Shown here: piece by piece, positions 6,809 to 11,149 of the stretch | Layout: each line of letters starts with the position of its first letter | Position numbering within the stretch: the first letter of the stretch is position 1 | Assembly (NCBI GenBank): GCA_030727885.1 | Contig: JANRAT010000024.1 | Location: forward strand, 1-11,149 | Direction of reading: 5' to 3' | DNA length: 11,149 nt | DNA from: Rhodospirillales bacterium | GTDB lineage: Bacteria; Pseudomonadota; Alphaproteobacteria; Rhodospirillales; Casp-alpha2 | Program-made: the position numbers and the translations under genes | The notes under the pieces: model-generated | Database searches by the model: none | Seen by the model: the letters and a program-made list of their open reading frames with translations, nothing else | What the model was told of the DNA's origin: nothing

Positions 6809-7671
6809 GCGCGCATATTTCACTGATCGACCGGCTTAGACGTAACCGTGTCATCCGTGAGCATGGCGGGTCGGTTGCGTTGTCGCTGCCGACGGTCATA
6901 TTTCTTCTCATCCTGTTCGCAGTGCCGGTGGTGCAACTGATGCTGCTCTCATTCCAGTCAGGCACGTTCGAACATTACGAGAAAGCATTTACGGACGAAT
7001 TATACGTCACAGTGCTTCTGAATACATTTGAAATTGCACTGCTGGTGACAGTGATTTCTTTTTTTCTTGCTTATCCGCTGGCTTATTTTTTGATCGTCGC
7101 CCAACCGTTGTGGCGCAACATCGGTATGTTCTGCCTTTTGATGCCCTTTTGGACGAGCATTCTTGTCCGGACTTATGCCTGGATGGCCATCCTGGGCCGG
7201 CGCGGTATAATCAATGAGGCTTTGCTGTCGCTCGGTATTATCGATGCACCGCTCAGCCTACTCTACAATACCTCCTCAGTTTTAATTGGCATGGTTCACG
7301 TACTCATGCCTTACATGGTTTTTCCTCTTTATGCGGTCATGCGACGGGTTGACCCAAACCTGATGCAGGCAGCGTATGGTCTCGGCGCACCGAATTGGCG
7401 TGCATTCCTGCGCGTTTACTTCCCCATGACGATGCCCGGAGTTCTCGCAGGGGCCAGTCTCGTCTTTATCCTGTCGATGGGGTTTTTCATTACGCCCGTA
7501 TTGCTTGGGGGAGGCCGTGTCACGATGATTGCTGTGCTTATTGAGCAGTTCGTGACGGAGCTTCTTGACTGGGAATTCGCCGGAGCACTGTCCATGGCGC
7601 TGCTGACATTTACGCTCGTTGTTTACAGCATTTTCAAGCGGCTCATGAAATCGGAGAGGAACCTCGCATGA
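6805..7671 (+). CDS. ABC transporter permease, PotB-like
   Basis: A 288-residue inner-membrane permease forming half of the translocation channel. By eye there are six membrane segments, at about 26-50, 68-98, 106-130, 155-178, 212-236 and 257-278. The EAA loop that contacts the ATPase is QAAYGLGAPNWRAFLRVYFP (188-207), followed by MTMPGV. The GTG start overlaps the ATPase stop (GTGA), and the ATG of the next permease overlaps its own stop (ATGA), so the three genes are translationally coupled. The highly hydrophobic character and the position before a PotC-like partner support the PotB role. Nothing is missing or truncated. Confidence 0.94.
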   Translation: MSAHISLIDRLRRNRVIREHGGSVALSLPTVIFLLILFAVPVVQLMLLSFQSGTFEHYEKAFTDELYVTVLLNTFEIALLVTVISFFLAYPLAYFLIVAQPLWRNIGMFCLLMPFWTSILVRTYAWMAILGRRGIINEALLSLGIIDAPLSLLYNTSSVLIGMVHVLMPYMVFPLYAVMRRVDPNLMQAAYGLGAPNWRAFLRVYFPMTMPGVLAGASLVFILSMGFFITPVLLGGGRVTMIAVLIEQFVTELLDWEFAGALSMALLTFTLVVYSIFKRLMKSERNLA

Positions 7672-8489
7672 GTGAATGGTTGAAAAATACACCAAAAAGA
7701 AAGCACAACTGGGGCAAGATTGCCCTTGGAGTTTATTGCACGCTGGTGCTGACATTCCTTATGTTGCCGCTTCTTGTGGTGTTTCCAATTTCCTTTAGCT
7801 CGGCGCGGTATCTTCAGTTTCCGCCTCCTGGGTTTTCTCTCCAATGGTACGAAAACTATCTTAATACGCCATCGTGGATAAGCGCGACGATCACAAGCCT
7901 TCAAGTTGGCGTTGGCACAACCCTTTTGGCGACGACGCTCGGTACCATGGTGGCTTTTAGCCTCGTGCGTGGAACCTATCCGGGCAAGGCCTGGGTCGAC
8001 CGCCTGGTGGCCGCCCCCATCGTGGTTCCTAATATCATCATTGCCGTCGCTATCTACGGCCTGTTTGCAGAATTAAAACTGATCGGGAGTTGGTACGGCG
8101 TCATGGCCGGACATACCGTCTATGCCATTCCGTTTGTGGTTCTGGTCGTAAGTGCGGCGTTAAGGAATTTCGATGTTTCTCAAGAGCATGCTGCAATGGG
8201 ATTGGGTGCCAGCAGGTTGCGAGCAATATGGACCGTTACATTGCCACAGATCAAACCGGCAATCATTTCCGGCGCATTCCTTGCCTTTATCACCTCGTTT
8301 GACGAACTGATCATCGCGCTGTTCTTGAGCGGTTCCAACATGACCCTGCCAAAGAAGATGTTCGAAAACATCATCTCCGAGATTGATCCAACAATTTCGG
8401 CAGTTTCGGTTCTGCAGATCATCATGGTCGGCATCGTTCTTTTGCTATCGCAGCGCTTGGGCGCTGGCGTTTCTCCCATCAAATCTTAA
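7668..8489 (+). CDS. ABC transporter permease, PotC-like
   Basis: A 273-residue inner-membrane permease, the second channel subunit. Membrane segments lie at about 18-44, 75-100, 112-136, 146-166, 198-220 and 245-263. The EAA motif EHAAMGLGASRLRAIWTVTL (173-192) is followed by PQIKPAI. SFDELIIALFLSG (210-222) is typical of PotC-type permeases. The ATG overlaps the PotB-like stop by 4 bp and is served by a good Shine-Dalgarno (GGAGAGGA, 7653-7660). The stop TAA at 8487-8489 is part of the Shine-Dalgarno (TAAGGA) of the next gene, so transport and oxidation genes are tightly linked. Confidence 0.95.
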   Translation: MSEWLKNTPKRKHNWGKIALGVYCTLVLTFLMLPLLVVFPISFSSARYLQFPPPGFSLQWYENYLNTPSWISATITSLQVGVGTTLLATTLGTMVAFSLVRGTYPGKAWVDRLVAAPIVVPNIIIAVAIYGLFAELKLIGSWYGVMAGHTVYAIPFVVLVVSAALRNFDVSQEHAAMGLGASRLRAIWTVTLPQIKPAIISGAFLAFITSFDELIIALFLSGSNMTLPKKMFENIISEIDPTISAVSVLQIIMVGIVLLLSQRLGAGVSPIKS

Positions 8490-8498
8490 GGACTAATC

Positions 8499-9824
8499 AT
8501 GGACGATATATTTCATCCCGACGTTTCAACCGATCCTTACTGGTGGCTTGCCGCAAAACCGACTGCAGAGGGCTCCTCGCCGGTGCCCGACGAAGCGGAC
8601 GTGGCGATCGTTGGCAGCGGATATACGGGGCTCAGTGCGGCAATAGAACTTGCTGACCGTGGATTCAAAGTAACGGTGCTGGAAGCGAAGGAATTTGGCT
8701 GCGGCGCAAGCACGCGGAGCGGCGGACACGTCAGCAGCGGGTTGAATTTAGGGAAAGGGCCATCGGCGGCCAAACCCTCACCACTGATCTCTTCGCTTGG
8801 TCAGGACCGTTACAATGGCCTGCTTGATGAGGCCTCTCAATCAATGGATCGCATTCAGATGATGATTGAACGCGAGAAAATCGATTGTCATTTTGTGATC
8901 GGCGGTCGTTTCGTTGCAGCATTCACGCGCGGTCATTATAAAAGCCTTGAAGCTAAAATGGCGGTGCTTGATCACAACGGAAAAGCCGGCTGCCGTATGG
9001 TTCCGCGCGAGAAGCAGCGTGATGAAATCGGCTCGGACTATTACCATGGCGGTATGGTTGTCGAACGGTCCGGTAAGTTGCATCCGGCGATGTATCACCG
9101 GGGACTGCTGGACGCATGCCGACGTCGCCCTGGCATTACGCTCTGTGCGCATGCGCCGGTGACGGCAATCGATGCGAACGGTAGCGGGTTTCGGGTCATG
9201 GCAGGCGGGACGGCTCTTAGGGCAGCGGACGTTTTATTGTCGACGAACGGATACAGCCAAAAGCCCAGCCCATGGCTGAAACGCAGGGTTATTCCGCTCG
9301 CCAGTTGCATCATCGCCACCGAGGAGTTGGAGCCTGATGTTATCAAGCGCCTGATTGTTCACGATCGCAGTATCAACGACACCAAGCGCTTACTCTCCTA
9401 CTACCGGGTATCACCGGATGGAAAGCGTATCCTGTTCGGTGGACGCGAAACGTTCTTTACCCAGGATCCGCTCGAATCCGGCCGCCGGCTTTTTGCGCGA
9501 ATGGTGCGGGTATATCCCGAGCTCGCAAAGACCCGAGTAACACACTCTTGGACGGGGATGGTCGCCATGACCTTCGATCATCTACCGCATATCGGCCGTG
9601 AGAATGGAATATATTATGCCGCCGGGTGCAACGGCAGCGGCGTCGCCATGATGTCCTATCTTGGCTATCGGATCGGCGCCTCAATAGCCGGGGCAAACGA
9701 ACGAAGCGCGTTTGATGGCCTGCCGTTTCCGACGAAGCCAATGTACAACGGAAAAACGTGGTTCCTCCCTGCTGTTGGTGCATATTTCAAAAGCATGGAT
9801 AAATGGGATCGGATGTTCGGCTGA
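8499..9824 (+). CDS. FAD-dependent oxidoreductase, DAO superfamily (PuuB/sarcosine-oxidase-like)
   Basis: A 441-residue flavoprotein of the D-amino-acid-oxidase superfamily, which oxidises primary or secondary amines to imines that hydrolyse to an aldehyde or keto product. An N-terminal segment with DPYWW (12-16), common in gamma-glutamylputrescine-oxidase-type proteins, precedes the Rossmann motif VAIVGSGYTGLSAA (35-48) with Glu62 for the ribose. CGASTRSGGH (68-77) follows, where many relatives have GASGRNGGQ. The C-terminal FAD segment is WTGMVAMTFDHLPHIG (351-366) with AAGCNGSGVAM (374-384). I see no Cys in the position used for covalent flavin in monomeric sarcosine oxidase, so FAD is probably non-covalent. 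Only 9 bp separate it from the permease gene. This suggests that the imported compound, or a derivative, is its substrate; the exact amine is unknown. Confidence 0.9.
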   Translation: MDDIFHPDVSTDPYWWLAAKPTAEGSSPVPDEADVAIVGSGYTGLSAAIELADRGFKVTVLEAKEFGCGASTRSGGHVSSGLNLGKGPSAAKPSPLISSLGQDRYNGLLDEASQSMDRIQMMIEREKIDCHFVIGGRFVAAFTRGHYKSLEAKMAVLDHNGKAGCRMVPREKQRDEIGSDYYHGGMVVERSGKLHPAMYHRGLLDACRRRPGITLCAHAPVTAIDANGSGFRVMAGGTALRAADVLLSTNGYSQKPSPWLKRRVIPLASCIIATEELEPDVIKRLIVHDRSINDTKRLLSYYRVSPDGKRILFGGRETFFTQDPLESGRRLFARMVRVYPELAKTRVTHSWTGMVAMTFDHLPHIGRENGIYYAAGCNGSGVAMMSYLGYRIGASIAGANERSAFDGLPFPTKPMYNGKTWFLPAVGAYFKSMDKWDRMFG

Positions 9825-9850
9825 CACCGAAAACCTAAGGAGTATCTTGC

Positions 9851-10714
9851 ATGATCGATTACGGCAGCACGCCACCACTTGAGGCATTTAATCCGCCGCA
9901 AAAAGCGCACCTGGAAAACTATCGACGAATTTATGCCAGCAGTGAAAAGCGGGCCGGTCGACATGAAAAGTCGATGGGACCGGAGGCGCTGGCCGAATGG
10001 TTCGCCATGTATGACCGTGTCGGCGCTGAACACATCGTTATCAAGGCGCGTGATCTGGAAACCACCTTCGGCCTCAAGATCAGGAACGAGGATGTTGCCG
10101 AGTTCTGCCATCAACATGGTCCGCGTGTGATCGGCTTTGCTGGGGTTGACCCAAACAAGGGCATGGAAGCAATCCGGGAATTGGAATTTGCTGTACGGGA
10201 GTTGGGGCTTCGGGGTTTGAACTTGCAATGTTTTGAACATAAGCTGTGCATAAACGATCCGAAGATTTACCCGCTATATGCAAAATGCATTGAGCTCGAC
10301 ATTCCAGTGAATATTCATGCCAGTATCAATTTTTCGTCCAGCACTGAGATGAAGTACGGCCACCCGATCCATCTGGACGAAGTGATGGTGCATTTTCCAG
10401 AACTGCGTGTTGTTGCCTCGCCGCCGGGATTTCCCTGGATCAACGAACTTATTGGTGTCGCTTGGCGTCATGCCAATGTTTATATAGGCATCGTTGCTGT
10501 ACGGCCCAAGTATTTGGGTGTGCCTCACTCCGGTTACGAGCCGTTGTTGCAGTATGGGAACACGGTTCTACAGGACAAAATGATCTTCGGCTCTGCCTAC
10601 CCGATGCAGCCGGTGGAACAGGCGATTGCCGATGTTGACGCATTACAGCTCAAGGACGAGGTGAGAAAGAAGTGGATGGGTGACAATGCCGCCCGATTGC
10701 TTGGGCTGGATTAG
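9851..10714 (+). CDS. Amidohydrolase-2 family-like protein lacking canonical metal ligands
   Basis: A 287-residue protein with the pattern of the metal-dependent TIM-barrel amidohydrolase-2/ACMSD-like group: an N-terminal IDY...P strand, FAGVDP (96-101), LGLRGLNL (118-125), IPVNIHAS (151-158), MIFGSAYPMQP (244-254) and the C-terminal NAARLLGLD. The family normally shows DxHxH at the N-terminus, His in the IH(T/A) strand, His in the next strand and Asp in FGSDYP. Here DxHxH reads DYGST, only His156 is kept, the third strand reads ASPPGFPW and FGSDYP reads FGSAYP. Metal-dependent hydrolysis or decarboxylation by the usual mechanism therefore looks unlikely. It could use a different chemistry, bind a ligand without catalysis, or assist another enzyme. 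The gene is intact, has a strong Shine-Dalgarno (TAAGGAG, 9836-9842) and is last in the operon, 26 bp after the oxidase, so it appears to be maintained. Confidence 0.82.
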   Translation: MIDYGSTPPLEAFNPPQKAHLENYRRIYASSEKRAGRHEKSMGPEALAEWFAMYDRVGAEHIVIKARDLETTFGLKIRNEDVAEFCHQHGPRVIGFAGVDPNKGMEAIRELEFAVRELGLRGLNLQCFEHKLCINDPKIYPLYAKCIELDIPVNIHASINFSSSTEMKYGHPIHLDEVMVHFPELRVVASPPGFPWINELIGVAWRHANVYIGIVAVRPKYLGVPHSGYEPLLQYGNTVLQDKMIFGSAYPMQPVEQAIADVDALQLKDEVRKKWMGDNAARLLGLD

Positions 10715-11149
10715 AGCTACCAAATATTCGGGTACAAATTTAGCTATCCTTAGCTAGGCGGTCTTACAAGGAATGCAGCTCACCTATTATTAAATGCAGG
10801 ATCTATATGAACCTCGGTTGAGGACAAAGTGTCTTTTGCCAGAATTTACGTATACGCCGGTACGATCTTAATCAACGGTTCTGCCCCACTCGTGATGCCA
10901 CTCTGTACCATTCGTCTGCTTTGAGCTCCGCCGTATAATTCAATCGTGGTCGTCGAGCCATGGCACAACACTCCCTTTCCAAATAAGGTTAGTGTGTTGC
11001 GTTGACCAGTTGAACTCGCATATAGAAAGCGGACATTATTTGATTTTTGGTTTAGTTCGGTAAAGGTGGCTGCGTGCTCCAGCAACCACCGCTATATCCG
11101 CTTTGACAATGTAGGAGCTTGAACAAATCCTGCTCCCGCAACCAAATAA
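10715..11149. other. Intergenic region with no recognised gene
   Basis: After the amidohydrolase-like gene I find no recognisable coding sequence. One minus-strand frame (10846-11085, 79 codons from TTG) is open but has no ATG, no clear ribosome site and no family resemblance I can name. The palindrome TAGCTA occurs twice (10741-10746 and 10751-10756). No convincing intrinsic terminator with a T-tract is visible after the operon. Confidence 0.5.

Noticed and set aside
7282..7755. A 157-codon minus-strand open frame
   Set aside because: It lies opposite the two permease genes. The His/Cys/Arg-rich composition is the usual artefact of the reverse strand of hydrophobic coding sequence.
9665..10240. 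A 191-codon minus-strand open frame
   Set aside because: It is antisense to the end of the oxidase gene and the start of the amidohydrolase-like gene, both of which show clear family motifs and ribosome sites.
10741..10756. Two TAGCTA palindromes ten bases apart after the operon, considered as a terminator or operator
   Set aside because: Too short and A/T-rich to form a stable stem, no T-tract follows, and no other copy near a promoter was seen.
10846..11085. A 79-codon minus-strand frame starting at TTG
   Set aside because: A stop lies three codons upstream, there is no ATG, no clear ribosome site and no recognisable motif. I could not support it as a gene, though it is the only sizeable frame in that region.
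1..11149. CRISPR arrays, tRNA, rRNA and phage genes
   Set aside because: No regularly spaced direct repeats, no tRNA-like cloverleaf or rRNA signatures and no phage proteins were seen on either strand.

Overview
The window reads as bacterial DNA of roughly balanced base composition. Gene style (Shine-Dalgarno sites, ATGA/GTGA overlaps, a LysR regulator beside a binding-protein ABC operon, an IS3-family element) suggests a Gram-negative proteobacterium, most likely an alphaproteobacterium. That placement is inference from gene content, not from a marker gene.

Layout. (1) Positions 1 to about 1110: the orfA end of an IS3-family insertion sequence on the minus strand; orfB runs off the left edge. 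(2) About 1111-1753: a gene-poor stretch with a 221-bp MITE-like element bounded by 18-bp perfect inverted repeats (1227-1447), a long imperfect hairpin (1502-1537) and a putative operator (1647-1667). (3) 1754-3436: an AMP-forming acyl-CoA ligase, plus strand. (4) 3451-4377: a LysR-type regulator, minus strand, convergent with the ligase and divergent from the next operon. (5) 4531-10714: a six-gene plus-strand operon: periplasmic binding protein, intercistronic hairpin, ABC ATPase, two permeases (joined by 4-bp overlaps), a FAD-dependent amine-oxidase-like protein of the DAO superfamily, and an amidohydrolase-2-like protein. (6) 10715-11149: no gene recognised.

How it may work together. The transporter has the architecture of spermidine/putrescine (PotABCD) systems, and the oxidoreductase resembles gamma-glutamylputrescine-oxidase/sarcosine-oxidase-type enzymes. 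This suggests import of an amine-containing compound followed by oxidative C-N cleavage. The CoA ligase could then activate a resulting carboxylic acid, or the substrate itself. A nearly identical 21-bp sequence (one mismatch) lies upstream of the ligase and in the regulator/transporter intergenic region. This supports one LysR regulon covering both transcription units, and is the best evidence that the ligase belongs to the pathway.

Most unusual points. The amidohydrolase-like protein lacks the canonical metal ligands at every position I can align except one His: the N-terminal HxH, the later His and the catalytic Asp of FGSDYP are all replaced. The binding protein appears to have Ser and Lys where E. 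coli PotD has its ligand-binding Asp257 and Trp255, so the ligand may not be a classical polyamine. Together these point to an uncharacterised catabolic system rather than routine polyamine use; the substrate cannot be named from sequence alone.
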